Of a stretch of DNA of 64,000 bases, positions 6,923-16,318 are shown piece by piece. The position numbers and the translations under genes are program-made. Numbering within the stretch: position 1 is the stretch's first letter; every line of letters begins with the position of its first letter. Below the pieces are notes generated by a model. That model made no database searches, was not told the origin of the DNA, and was given only the letters and a program-made list of their open reading frames with translations. The DNA comes from Arenimonas sp049195245. Its GTDB lineage: Bacteria; Pseudomonadota; Gammaproteobacteria; Xanthomonadales; Xanthomonadaceae. The stretch lies in NCBI RefSeq assembly GCF_049195245.1, contig NZ_JBMIRR010000021.1, forward strand, positions 124,001 to 188,000, in the 5' to 3' direction.

Positions 6923-9900
6923 ATGCAAGCTCAATCCATCGTCCGTGGCGGGCTGATGCACGTCGTCGCCCTCGTCCTGCTGATCATCGCCGGCCTGGGT
7001 TGGACCAGCCCCGCCTCCGCCCAGCACACGTCGCTGCTCTGCCCCCAGCAGAGCGCCACCGTGGCCAATGGCGGCTCGGTGCAAATCGACCTCAACGACT
7101 GCCTGGATTTCTTCGGCCCCGGCGTGGGCCCCGTGCCCTTCCCGCCGGCCAACGGCACCGCCGTGCTGGGCGAGCTGTTCACGCCGCCGGCGGACTACGA
7201 CATCTTCGTGACCTACACCCACGACGGGTCGGCCACCACCAGCGACTTCTTCGAATTCTTCGACGAGAACGGCGGCCGCGTGCGCGTGGTGATGACGATC
7301 TCGGCGCCCACGTCCCCGATCGTGGTGGCGCCGGCGGCCATCGCCCTGCAGGTCGGCGTGCCCTTCAGCCAGACGCTCAGCGCCAGCGGCGGTACCGCGC
7401 CCTACACCTTCACCCTGGACTCCGGCACGCTGCCGGCGGGCCTGACCCTGGCCGGCGCGACGATCTCCGGCACGCCCACCCAGCGCACCCCCTTCACCTT
7501 CACCGTCCGCGCCGAAGATTCGACCGGCGCCTTCACCCTCAAGACCTACGGCGGCACGATCGCGGCGCCGGTGATGACCGTCAGCCCCTCGCCCACCACC
7601 CTGGGCGTCGGCGTGCCTGCCAACCAGCAGCTCACCGGCCTGGGCGGCACGGCGCCCTACAGTTTCTCCATCAGCAGCGGCGCCCTGCCGGGCGGCGTCT
7701 CGCTGTCTTCCTCGGGCCTGCTGACCGGTACGCCGGCGACTTCCGGCAGCTCCAACGTCGTGCTGGTGGTGGATGACAGCACCACCGACCCGACCTGCCC
7801 GGGCTGCAACTTCTTCACCCTGGTGCCGCTGACCATCAATGTCACCGCACTGCCCAGCATGACCATTGCGGTGAATCCGGCCAGCGTTGCCGAGAATGGC
7901 CCCGACAACCTGGTCTACACCGTCACCAGCAGCACGCCCGTGGCGGCCAACACCACGGTGAACCTCACCCTGTCGGGCACCGCCACGTCCGGCGTCGATT
8001 ACACCGGCGCCGCCGCTTCGGTGACGATCCTGGCCGGTGCGACCACCGGCACGCTCACCCTGGACCCCACCGGCGACACCACGGTCGAGCCGAATGAAAC
8101 GGCCACCGTCACCCTGGCCTCGGGCAGCGGTTACACGATCGGCGCCACGTCCAGCGCCACCGGCACCATCGCCAACGACGACGTGCCGGTGGTATCGGTG
8201 GCCGTGGCCCCGGCCAGCGTCAATGAGGACGGCGCGCCCAACCTGGTCTACACCTTCACCCTCGACCAGCCGTCCCCGGTGGCCCTGTCGGTCAACTACA
8301 CCGTCGGCGGCACCGCCACCTCCGGCACCGACTATGCCGCCGTGACCTCGCCGGTGAACATCGCCGCCGGCAACACCACCGCCACCGTGACGGTGAATCC
8401 AACCGCGGACTCCACCACCGAACCCGACGAGACCGTGATCCTGACCCTGGCGGCAGGCGCCAACTACGTCGTCGGCGCGCCGGCCTCGGCGACCGGCACG
8501 ATCACCAACGACGACCTGCCCTCGCTGAACATCAACGACGTCTCGATCAGCGAAGGCAATGCCGGCACCAGCAACGCCACCTTTACCGTCAGCCTGACGG
8601 CCCCGGCCGGCGCCGGCGGCGTCACGTTCGACATCGCCACCGCCAACGGCACCGCCACCGCAGGCATCGACTACGTGGCCAACAGCCTCACCGGCCAGAC
8701 CATCCCGGCCGGCAGCAGCACCTACAGCTTCACCGTGCTGGTGAACGGCGACACGCTCAACGAGAACAACGAGTCCTTCTTCGCCAATGTCACCAACGTG
8801 GTCGGCGCGCTGGTCTCCGACGGCCAGGGCGTGGGCACGATCGTCAATGACGATCCGCAGCCGTCGCTGAGCATCAACGACGTCACCGTCACCGAAGGCA
8901 ACGCGGGCACGGTCAACGCCAACTTCACGGTCACGCTCAGCGCGCCCAGCGGCCAGAACGTCACCGTGAACTACGCCACCTCCGATGGCACCGCGGTGGC
9001 GCCGGGGGATTACACCTCCCTCAGCGGCGGGCTGCTGTTCACCGCCGGCCAGACGGCGCTGGCCGTCTCCGTCTTCGTGACCGGCGATACCGTGCCCGAG
9101 GCGAACGAAACCTTCAACGTCGACCTCAGCGGCGCCAGCAACGCCAGCATCGCCGACACCCGCGGCGTAGGCACCATCACCAATGACGACGTGCCGGTCA
9201 CCGTCAATCCGGTCACCGCGTCCAACGGCACGGTCGCGGCCGCGTATTCGCAGGTGTTCACCGCCGCGGGCGGAACCGCACCCTATACCTTCGCGGTGAC
9301 CGCCGGCGCAGTGCCGGCCGGACTGACGCTGGCACCGGGCGGCACGCTGTCCGGAACGCCCACCGCGGGCGGCACGTTCAACTTCACCGTCACCGCCACC
9401 GACAGCAGCGGGGCCCCGGGTCCGTTCGCGGGCAGCCGCGCCTACACGGTGGTCATCGCACCGCCGACCGTTTCGCTGCCGGCCACCACGCTGGCCGACG
9501 GCACGCTCGGCGCGGCGTATTCGGCGCCGGTCACGGCGGCCTCCGGCGGCACGTCGCCGTATTCCTATGCGGTCACCGCGGGTGCGCTGCCGGGCGGCCT
9601 CTCGGTCAATCCCGCCTCGGGCCTGATCTCCGGGACGCCGTCGGCGCTGGGTACCTTCAACTTCAGTCTCACCGCCACCGACAGCAGCACGGGCACCGGG
9701 CCGTACACGGCCACGCAGGCCTACACGATCGAGATCGTTGACGTGCCCCCGATCGCCGGACCGGTGTCCATCACCGTGCCCTACAACGCCGGCCCGACGC
9801 CGGTGCCGCTCAACCTCAGCGGCGGCGCGGCAACGTCGGTGATCGGCTCGGCGGCCAGCAACGGCAGCGCGGTCACCGCCGGCACCACCATCACCTATCA

Positions 9901-12900
9901 GCCCAATCCGGGCTACGCCGGCGCCGACAGCTTCACCTACATCGCCACCAACTCCGGCGGCGCATCGGGCTCGGCCCTGGTGTCGGTGACGGTGAGCGAC
10001 CCGGTGATCACGGTCACGGCCAGCGGCGGCTTCGCGGCCACGGTGGGCACGCCGTACACGCAGACCTTTACCTGGTCGGGTGGCGCGGCGCCGTACAGCG
10101 GCTTCCAGGTCACCAACCTGCCGGCGGGCGTGTCCATCTCGGGCACCACCGCCACCAGCGTCACCGTGTCGGGCACGCCGACCCAGGCGGGCAGCTTCAA
10201 CCTCAACGCCTCGGCCACCGACAGCAGCACGGGCAATGGTCCGTTCACCGTCGGCCAGCCGTTCACGCTGACGGTCGCGGGTCCGGGCCTGTCGCTGGCG
10301 CCGGCGTCCGGCACCTTCACCGCGCCCTACGGCGCGGCGTACTCGCAGGCCTTCACCGCCAGCGGTGGCATCGGTCCCTACACGTATGTGCAGACCGGCT
10401 CGCTGCCTCCGGGCGTGGCATTCAGCGGCAACACGGTGTCGGGCACGCCGACGGCGCCGGGCAGCTACAGCTTCACGATCACCGCTACCGACACCGGTTC
10501 CACCGGTGCCGGCGCGCCGTTCACCGTCGCGCAGAACTACACCATCAACGTGCCGGCCCCGACCATCGTGGTCAATCCGGCCACGCTGCCGGATCCGGTG
10601 GCCGGCACTGCCTACTCGCAGACCGTCAGCGCCAGCGGCGGCGTGGGCCCGTATGGCTTCGCGATCACGGCAGGCAGTCTGCCCGCGGGTCTGAGTTTCA
10701 GCGGCGATACGGTTTCGGGCACGGCCACCCAGGTCGGCACCTTCAACGTGACGATCACCGCCACCGATGCCAATGGCCAGACCGGTGCCCGCGCCTACAC
10801 CCTGGTGGTGGATGCGCCAGTGCTGACGCTGACGCCGGCGGCCGGCACGCTGACCGCGCCTTATGGTGCGGCCTACTCGCAGGCCTTCACCGCCGGCGGC
10901 AGCCCGGGTCCGTACAGCTATGCGCTCACCGGCACGCTGCCGGCGGGCGTGAGCTTCAGCGGCAACACGCTGTCGGGCACGCCGACCGTACCGGGCAGCT
11001 ACGCGATCACCGTCACCGCCACCGATACCGGGCTCACGGGTGTCGGCGCGCCGTTCTCGATCGCGCAGAACTACACGCTGGACGTGCCGGCACCGACCAT
11101 CGTGGTCGATCCGGCCACGCTGCCGGATCCGGTGGCAGGCACTGCCTACTCGCAGACCGTCAGCGCCAGCGGCGGCGTGGGCCCGTATGGCTTCGCGATC
11201 ACGGCAGGCAGCCTGCCGACGGGCTTGAGCTTCAGCGGTGACACGATTTCGGGCACGGCTACCCAGGTCGGCACCTTCAACGTGACGATCACCGCCACCG
11301 ACGCCAATGGCCAGACCGGTGCCCGCGCCTACACCCTGGTGGTGGATGCGCCGGTGCTGACGCTGACGCCGGCGGCCGGCACGCTGACCGCGCCTTATGG
11401 TGCGGCCTACTCGCAGGCCTTCACCGCCGGCGGCAGCCCGGGTCCGTACAGCTACGCGCTCACCGGCACGCTGCCGGCGGGCGTGAGCTTCAGCGGCAAC
11501 ACGCTGTCGGGCACGCCGACCGTGCCGGGCAGCTACGCGATCACCGTCACCGCCACCGACACCGGACTCACCGGCGCAGGTGCGCCGTTCTCGATCGCGC
11601 AGAACTACACGCTGGACGTGCCGGCCCCGAGCATCGTGGTCGCGCCGACCGCGCTGCCCGACGGCACCGCCGGCCAGGCCTACGCGGAAACGATCTCGGC
11701 CAGCGGCGCCGTAGGCCCGTACACGTTCGCGGTCAGCGCGGGCACCCTGCCGACCGGCCTGAGCCTGTCGACGGGCGGTGCGCTCAGCGGTACGCCGACC
11801 GAAAGCGGCAGCTTCGGCTTCAGCGTCACCGCCACCGATGCCAACGGCCAGAGCGGCACCCGCGCCTACACCGTGGTGATCGCGGTGCCGGCGCTGACGC
11901 TGACTCCGGCCACCCTGCCCTCGGGCACGGTGGGCGTGGCCTACAGCCAGACGCTGTCCACCAGCGGCGGCATCGCGCCCTACAGCTACGCGGTCACCGC
12001 CGGCGCACTGCCGGGCGGCCTGAGCCTCTCGGCCACCGGCACGCTCAGCGGCACGCCGACCACGCAGGGCACGTTCAACGCCACCATCACCGCCACCGAC
12101 AGCACGGCCGGCACCGCCGCCACCGTTTCGCAGGCCTACACCCTCGAGATCGTGTTCGCGCCGCCGGTGGCGAGCAACGACACCGCGGTGGTGCTGGCCG
12201 GCCAGTCGGTGACCATCCCGGTGACGGCCAACGATGTCAGCATCGCGCCCATCACCAGCATAAGCATCGCCACGCCGCCGGCACAGGGCACGGCGGTGGT
12301 GTCGGGGCTGGACATCACCTACACGGCGCCGACCGTCGCCTCGCCGACCGTCAGCTTCACCTACATCGCGTCCGGCCCGGGCGGCAGCTCGGCCCCGGCC
12401 ACGGTGACGGTGACGGTGAACCCGCTGCCGGTGCCGACCAACCTGACGGCGACCACGCTGCCGGCCACGCCGGTGCAGGTGGTGCTGACCAGCGGCGCCG
12501 CAGGTGGTCCGTTCACCGGTGCCAACGTGGTGGCGCTGAGCCCGGCGGGCTCGGGCACGACCTCGGTGGCCGCGGGCGCGGGCGGCAGCTACGTGCTCAC
12601 CTTCACCCCGGCCCCGGCCTTCGCCGGAACCGCGGTGGTGCGCTACACGCTGTCCAACGCCTTCACCACCTCGGCCGAGGCCACGGTGACCATCACCGTG
12701 CAGCCGCGCCCGGATCCGTCGCAGGACGAGGAAGTGCGTGGCCTGGTGGACGCGCAGGTCGAGTCGACCCGCCGCTTTGCCACCGGCCAGATCAACAACT
12801 TCCAGCGCCGGCTCGAGCAGCTGCACGACGGCGGCCAGGGCGGGTTCGCGAACGGGCTGAGCTTCGCGCTCGACCGCCCGTGCATCGAGCCGCTGGTGGG

Positions 12901-13837
12901 CCGCAGCGTGGATCCGTGCAACCCGCAGACCAACGGCTTCCGGGGCGGCAACGGGGCGGCGGGTTCGTCCATGACCAACCAGGCCACCGGTGACGCCGGC
13001 GAAGGCGGCCCGATGGGCAGCTGGATCGGCGGCATGATCCGCTCGGGCAGCCAGGACGGCCGCAACGGCGGTGCCGACATCGACTTCGAGACCGATGGCC
13101 TCAGCGCCGGCCTCGACTACCGCCTCAGCGCGGACTGGGTGATCGGCGGCGGCATCGGCTACGGCAAGGACGAAAACGCCGTCGGCGACCGCGGCAGCCG
13201 CGTGGATGGCGATGCCCGCACGGTGGCGCTGTACTCGAGCTACCACCCGGGCCGCGTGTTCGTGGACTCGCTGCTGGGCTTCCAGCAGATCGACTACGAC
13301 CTGCGCCGCTACGTGACGGCCAACGGCAACCTGGTCAACGGCCAGCGCGACGGCGACCAGTGGTTCGCCTCGGTGTCGGTGGGCATGGACATCGTGCGCG
13401 ACACGATGCTGTTCACGCCCTACGCCCGCTTCGAGGTGGCCAAGGCCGAGCTCGATCCGTACACCGAGACCGGCGATCCGATCTACGCGCTCAGCTACGG
13501 CGCGATGGACGTGGACACCACCACCGGCAACCTCGGCCTGCGCATCGACTGGCAGCTCGAGCGTGACTGGGGCCGCTTCACGCCGCAGCTGCGCATGGAG
13601 TACCAGCACGACTTCAGCGGTCGGTCCGACGCCCTGGTGCGCTACGCCGACCTGATCGGTGGCCCGGTGTTCGGGCTGTCGGCGACGGACTTCGACAACA
13701 ACCGCTTCGTGGTGGGCCTCGGCGCCCTGTTCGACCTCGACAGCGGCTGGAGCTGGGGCGTGGAGTACCGCGGCCAGGTCGGCGACAGCGGGCAGACCGA
13801 CAACGGCTTCGGGGTGAACGTGCAGAAGCAGTTCTGA
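6923..13837 (+). CDS. Giant Ig-like/Calx-beta autotransporter (type V secretion)
   Basis: This 2304-residue surface protein has a signal peptide at 1-34 (core VVALVLLIIAGLGW, cleavage after ASA), an N-terminal two-Cys domain shared with the protein at 1044, and He_PIG Ig-like repeats (about 130-310). Four Calx-beta modules (about 312-755) follow, then a long run of He_PIG repeats (about 757-1745) broken by a cadherin/Ig-like module near 946-1025, and a second such module at about 1746-1840. A helical linker (about 1930-1970, EEVRGLVDAQVESTRRF) leads into an autotransporter beta-barrel (about 2030-2304) ending in Phe (VQKQF), the classic barrel terminus. Residues about 1213-1569 hold a near-perfect internal duplication. 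The passenger is probably displayed as a long rod-like adhesin; ligand unknown. A perfect terminator follows. Confidence 0.92.
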   Translation: MQAQSIVRGGLMHVVALVLLIIAGLGWTSPASAQHTSLLCPQQSATVANGGSVQIDLNDCLDFFGPGVGPVPFPPANGTAVLGELFTPPADYDIFVTYTHDGSATTSDFFEFFDENGGRVRVVMTISAPTSPIVVAPAAIALQVGVPFSQTLSASGGTAPYTFTLDSGTLPAGLTLAGATISGTPTQRTPFTFTVRAEDSTGAFTLKTYGGTIAAPVMTVSPSPTTLGVGVPANQQLTGLGGTAPYSFSISSGALPGGVSLSSSGLLTGTPATSGSSNVVLVVDDSTTDPTCPGCNFFTLVPLTINVTALPSMTIAVNPASVAENGPDNLVYTVTSSTPVAANTTVNLTLSGTATSGVDYTGAAASVTILAGATTGTLTLDPTGDTTVEPNETATVTLASGSGYTIGATSSATGTIANDDVPVVSVAVAPASVNEDGAPNLVYTFTLDQPSPVALSVNYTVGGTATSGTDYAAVTSPVNIAAGNTTATVTVNPTADSTTEPDETVILTLAAGANYVVGAPASATGTITNDDLPSLNINDVSISEGNAGTSNATFTVSLTAPAGAGGVTFDIATANGTATAGIDYVANSLTGQTIPAGSSTYSFTVLVNGDTLNENNESFFANVTNVVGALVSDGQGVGTIVNDDPQPSLSINDVTVTEGNAGTVNANFTVTLSAPSGQNVTVNYATSDGTAVAPGDYTSLSGGLLFTAGQTALAVSVFVTGDTVPEANETFNVDLSGASNASIADTRGVGTITNDDVPVTVNPVTASNGTVAAAYSQVFTAAGGTAPYTFAVTAGAVPAGLTLAPGGTLSGTPTAGGTFNFTVTATDSSGAPGPFAGSRAYTVVIAPPTVSLPATTLADGTLGAAYSAPVTAASGGTSPYSYAVTAGALPGGLSVNPASGLISGTPSALGTFNFSLTATDSSTGTGPYTATQAYTIEIVDVPPIAGPVSITVPYNAGPTPVPLNLSGGAATSVIGSAASNGSAVTAGTTITYQPNPGYAGADSFTYIATNSGGASGSALVSVTVSDPVITVTASGGFAATVGTPYTQTFTWSGGAAPYSGFQVTNLPAGVSISGTTATSVTVSGTPTQAGSFNLNASATDSSTGNGPFTVGQPFTLTVAGPGLSLAPASGTFTAPYGAAYSQAFTASGGIGPYTYVQTGSLPPGVAFSGNTVSGTPTAPGSYSFTITATDTGSTGAGAPFTVAQNYTINVPAPTIVVNPATLPDPVAGTAYSQTVSASGGVGPYGFAITAGSLPAGLSFSGDTVSGTATQVGTFNVTITATDANGQTGARAYTLVVDAPVLTLTPAAGTLTAPYGAAYSQAFTAGGSPGPYSYALTGTLPAGVSFSGNTLSGTPTVPGSYAITVTATDTGLTGVGAPFSIAQNYTLDVPAPTIVVDPATLPDPVAGTAYSQTVSASGGVGPYGFAITAGSLPTGLSFSGDTISGTATQVGTFNVTITATDANGQTGARAYTLVVDAPVLTLTPAAGTLTAPYGAAYSQAFTAGGSPGPYSYALTGTLPAGVSFSGNTLSGTPTVPGSYAITVTATDTGLTGAGAPFSIAQNYTLDVPAPSIVVAPTALPDGTAGQAYAETISASGAVGPYTFAVSAGTLPTGLSLSTGGALSGTPTESGSFGFSVTATDANGQSGTRAYTVVIAVPALTLTPATLPSGTVGVAYSQTLSTSGGIAPYSYAVTAGALPGGLSLSATGTLSGTPTTQGTFNATITATDSTAGTAATVSQAYTLEIVFAPPVASNDTAVVLAGQSVTIPVTANDVSIAPITSISIATPPAQGTAVVSGLDITYTAPTVASPTVSFTYIASGPGGSSAPATVTVTVNPLPVPTNLTATTLPATPVQVVLTSGAAGGPFTGANVVALSPAGSGTTSVAAGAGGSYVLTFTPAPAFAGTAVVRYTLSNAFTTSAEATVTITVQPRPDPSQDEEVRGLVDAQVESTRRFATGQINNFQRRLEQLHDGGQGGFANGLSFALDRPCIEPLVGRSVDPCNPQTNGFRGGNGAAGSSMTNQATGDAGEGGPMGSWIGGMIRSGSQDGRNGGADIDFETDGLSAGLDYRLSADWVIGGGIGYGKDENAVGDRGSRVDGDARTVALYSSYHPGRVFVDSLLGFQQIDYDLRRYVTANGNLVNGQRDGDQWFASVSVGMDIVRDTMLFTPYARFEVAKAELDPYTETGDPIYALSYGAMDVDTTTGNLGLRIDWQLERDWGRFTPQLRMEYQHDFSGRSDALVRYADLIGGPVFGLSATDFDNNRFVVGLGALFDLDSGWSWGVEYRGQVGDSGQTDNGFGVNVQKQF
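10561..11628 (+). repeat. Tandem 2 x 534-bp in-frame duplication inside the autotransporter
   Basis: Bases 10561-11094 and 11095-11628 are two adjacent copies, each 534 bp (178 codons, a pair of He_PIG domains). By eye the encoded copies differ at only four residues (N/D, A/T, V/I, V/A), and most DNA differences are synonymous. Flanking repeats are much more diverged, so this duplication is recent or kept uniform by gene conversion. Such units can expand or contract by recombination without breaking frame. Confidence 0.93.
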
Positions 13838-13860
13838 TCTGCGGCCACGTTGGACTATCG

Positions 13861-13891
13861 GAGGGGCCGGGTGACCGGCCCCTCTTTTTTT
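13861..13891 (+). terminator. Rho-independent terminator of the autotransporter gene
   Basis: A perfect 10-bp stem (GAGGGGCCGG / CCGGCCCCTC) with loop GTGA is followed directly by seven T residues. It begins 24 nt after the stop codon. This is the cleanest intrinsic terminator in the window. Confidence 0.95.
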
Positions 13892-13908
13892 GCCTTCGCG
13901 GCCGGCGC

Positions 13909-13928
13909 TGGCGTCACGCATGACGCCA
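13909..13928. promoter_or_regulatory. Palindrome upstream of the MFS-acyltransferase gene
   Basis: The perfect dyad TGGCGTCA-CGCA-TGACGCCA has 8-bp arms and a 4-nt centre, and lies 69 nt upstream of the next start codon and just after the terminator. Its size and symmetry fit a dimeric repressor or activator site. The binding protein is unknown. Confidence 0.45.
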
Positions 13929-13996
13929 AGCCGCCACCCGCGCTAGTCGGAGCAAGTGCCCGCTGGTAGGCTCCGGGCATCGCTTCCGGGGGATCC

Positions 13997-15886
13997 ATGG
14001 CCCACAACCAGTTCGACCTGCTCAGGCAGCGCCGCTTCCTGCCCTACTTCGCGACGCAATCGCTGGGCGCGTTCAACGACAACGTCTACCGGCAGGCCAT
14101 CATCGGCCTGCTGTTCTACATGGGCGCCAGCCAGGAAGAGCGCACGCTGTATGCGAACCTCGCGCCGGCGCTGTTCATCCTTCCCTACTTCCTGTTCTCG
14201 GCGACGGCGGGGCAGATTGCCGAGAAGCTCGACAAGGCGCGCCTGATCCGCATCACAACGATGATGGAGATCGTGATCATGTCCGTGGCGGCGGTCGGGT
14301 TCGTGACGCAGAACCTGACCATCCTGCTGGTCGCACTGTTCGCCACTGGCGTGCAGTCCACGCTGTTCGGACCCGTGAAGTATTCGATCCTGCCGCACGT
14401 TCTCAAGCCCGAGGAGCTCACGGGCGGCAACGGCCTGGTCGAGACGGGAACGTCCATGTTCATCCTCCTGGGCATGATCTGCGGCGGGCTGTTGATTCAG
14501 GAAACGTCGGCGCCTTCGGCACTATGGGTCGCGGGCGGTACCGTGATTGCGTTGGCCGTGCTTGGCAACCTGGTCAGCCGCGCCGTGCCTCCAGTGCCGT
14601 CGACGGTGCCCGAGCTGAAGGTGCGCTGGAATCCGATCCCGGAGTCGATCAACGTCATCCGCCTGTCGCGCAAGCAGCCCGCGGTTCGCAATGCCATCCT
14701 CGGCATATCGTGGTTCTGGTTCGTCGGCACGGTACTTACCGCGCAGCTACCGACCTATGCCGTGGTGAACCTCGGCGGTTCGCAGTCGCTGTACCTGTTC
14801 GCCTTTGTTTTGTTCTCGATCGGCACCGGTATCGGCTCGCTGCTGTGCGAAAAACTCTCGGGCCGCACGGTGGAGATCGGGCTGGTGCCGATGGGTGCCC
14901 TGGGCATCACCGTATTCTGCGCCGATCTCTACTTCGCAAGGCCAGGCGCCGCGCCGGTCTCCGGTCTGGACATCGGCGCGTTCGTCGCCAGCGCCGGCAG
15001 CTTCCGGATCATGGCGGACCTCACCTTGATCGGCCTGTTCGCCGGTCTCTTCATCGTGCCGCTGTTCGCGCTGGTTCAGAGCCGCACGCCGCGCGGCGAA
15101 CTTTCGCGGGTGATCGCTGGCGTCAACATCCAGAATGCTTTGTTCATCGTTCTGGCGGCCGGCGTTGGCATCGCGGTGCAGCGATTCCTGGGCTGGTCCA
15201 TCCCGGAGGTGTTCCTGGCGCTTGCCGTAGCGAACGCGCTGGTCACGCTGTGGATCTTCAGCATCGTTCCCGAATTCTTCATGCGTTTCCTGGCCTGGCT
15301 GTACGTGCGCACGCTCTACCGCGTGCGCACCGAAGGCGTCGAGGAGCACGTGCCCGACGACGGCCCGGCCCTGCTGGTGTGCAACCACGTCAGCTACATG
15401 GACGCGCTGATCATCAGCGCCTCGGTGCCGCGCCCGATCCGCTTCGTCATGTACTACAAGATTTTCCAGATCCCGGTGATGAGCTGGATCTTCCGGACTG
15501 CCAAGGCCATTCCCATCGCCGGCGCGCGCGAAGACCCCGAGCTGATGCAGAAGGCCTTCGACGAGGTTGACGCGGCGCTGGCCGACGGCGAGCTGGTGTG
15601 CATCTTCCCGGAGGGCGCCCTGACCAAGGACGGCCAGATCGCGGCCTTCAAGGGCGGCGTCGAAAAGATCTTGGAACGCCGCGCCGTGCCAGTGGTGCCG
15701 ATGGCGCTCAAGGGCATGTGGGACAGCATGTGGAGCCGCCAGGGCTCGCGCATGCGCCGCCTGCGCCTGCCGCGACGCTTCCGCGCCCACATCGAAGTCG
15801 TCGCCGCCCCGCCCGTGCCCGGCGCCACCGCCACCGCCGAGGCGCTTGAGGCCACCGTGCGGCAGCTGCGCGGGGACCGGGCCTGA
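13997..15886 (+). CDS. MFS transporter fused to a PlsC-type acyltransferase
   Basis: This 629-residue two-domain membrane protein has a major-facilitator domain of the lysophospholipid-transporter type (about 1-425, opening LPYFATQSLGAFNDNVYRQA, many hydrophobic helices). It is joined to a glycerophospholipid acyltransferase domain (about 435-629) with the catalytic HX4D at His464-Asp469 (NHVSYMD) and the FPEG substrate motif at 537-540. Known relatives fuse an LplT-like flippase to PlsC, sometimes with an acyl-ACP synthetase; here that third domain is absent. Predicted job: bring lysophospholipid across the inner membrane and re-acylate it. The start ATG follows GGGGGATCC. Acyl donor and exact lipid are inferred. 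Confidence 0.9.
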   Translation: MAHNQFDLLRQRRFLPYFATQSLGAFNDNVYRQAIIGLLFYMGASQEERTLYANLAPALFILPYFLFSATAGQIAEKLDKARLIRITTMMEIVIMSVAAVGFVTQNLTILLVALFATGVQSTLFGPVKYSILPHVLKPEELTGGNGLVETGTSMFILLGMICGGLLIQETSAPSALWVAGGTVIALAVLGNLVSRAVPPVPSTVPELKVRWNPIPESINVIRLSRKQPAVRNAILGISWFWFVGTVLTAQLPTYAVVNLGGSQSLYLFAFVLFSIGTGIGSLLCEKLSGRTVEIGLVPMGALGITVFCADLYFARPGAAPVSGLDIGAFVASAGSFRIMADLTLIGLFAGLFIVPLFALVQSRTPRGELSRVIAGVNIQNALFIVLAAGVGIAVQRFLGWSIPEVFLALAVANALVTLWIFSIVPEFFMRFLAWLYVRTLYRVRTEGVEEHVPDDGPALLVCNHVSYMDALIISASVPRPIRFVMYYKIFQIPVMSWIFRTAKAIPIAGAREDPELMQKAFDEVDAALADGELVCIFPEGALTKDGQIAAFKGGVEKILERRAVPVVPMALKGMWDSMWSRQGSRMRRLRLPRRFRAHIEVVAAPPVPGATATAEALEATVRQLRGDRA

Positions 15887-15901
15887 TCGGGGTGTTTTTT
15901 T

Positions 15902-16040
15902 GACGCGGATAAAATCTAAAAGACACGCGGATAGAGCAAAGAAGGTCAGTCAGGCGACAGTGCGTTACCCCACCTGGGGAGCCACGGCACCCCTTCCTGT
16001 TTTTGCTTTATCCGCGTGCCTTTCAGATTTTATCCGCGTC
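15902..16040. repeat. Inverted-repeat unit A (two 40-bp arms)
   Basis: Arms 15902-15941 and 16001-16040 are inverted copies with about 36 of 40 matching bases, separated by 59 nt. Each arm carries two related cores: GACGCGGATAAAATCT, then after about 7 nt CACGCGGATAGAGCA (or with TAAAGCA). The same arm design recurs at 16319-16464. The whole looks like a REP/MITE-type dispersed element; no transposase is present. Confidence 0.85.
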
Positions 16041-16050
16041 CAACCGCTTT

Positions 16051-16284
16051 TCACCCCCGCCGCCACGCCGAATTGTCGCCGAGTTTCGCGCGCGCTTCGG
16101 GCGAGGCGTAGAAACGGGTGAGCCCGCAGTCGGCGCAGACGGCGATGGTGAACTTCGGGGCGCGCCACATCGAGCCCAGCTTGGCCAGGTAGTTGGGCGC
16201 GTAGCCGCCGCCGGCGCTGATGCCGCCCTGGCGGTAGACGCGCTGGCCCTGGCATTCCGGGCAGGTGGACGAACTCGTGGACAT
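16051..16284 (-). CDS. Small zinc-ribbon protein of unknown function
   Basis: This 77-residue protein starts at the ATG at 16284; the open frame runs upstream into repeat DNA and that part is not believed. It has two Cys pairs, CPECQG near residue 8 and CADCG near residue 51, fitting a zinc ribbon, with a Gly-rich turn (GGISAGGGYAPNYL) and an aromatic segment between them. It has no signal peptide. CGGAG precedes the start by a short spacer. The gene sits between two inverted-repeat units, which is unusual. I do not know its function; nucleic-acid or protein binding would be a guess. Confidence 0.72.
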   Translation of the reverse strand: MSTSSSTCPECQGQRVYRQGGISAGGGYAPNYLAKLGSMWRAPKFTIAVCADCGLTRFYASPEARAKLGDNSAWRRG

Positions 16285-16318
16285 GGGGGCTCCGGGGTGG
16301 GTGGAGTGGGTGATTTTT

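Noticed and set aside
10561..11628. CRISPR array or satellite, because of tandem repeats.
   Set aside because: Repeats are 534 bp, in frame, and part of a protein; no short repeat/spacer structure anywhere in the window.
6731..13921. A minus-strand open frame of about 2396 codons over the whole autotransporter gene.
   Set aside because: It mirrors the plus-strand repeats (RR, GA-rich, no domains) and comes from the lack of stop codons in GC-rich DNA; the plus strand has signal peptide, Calx-beta and barrel features.
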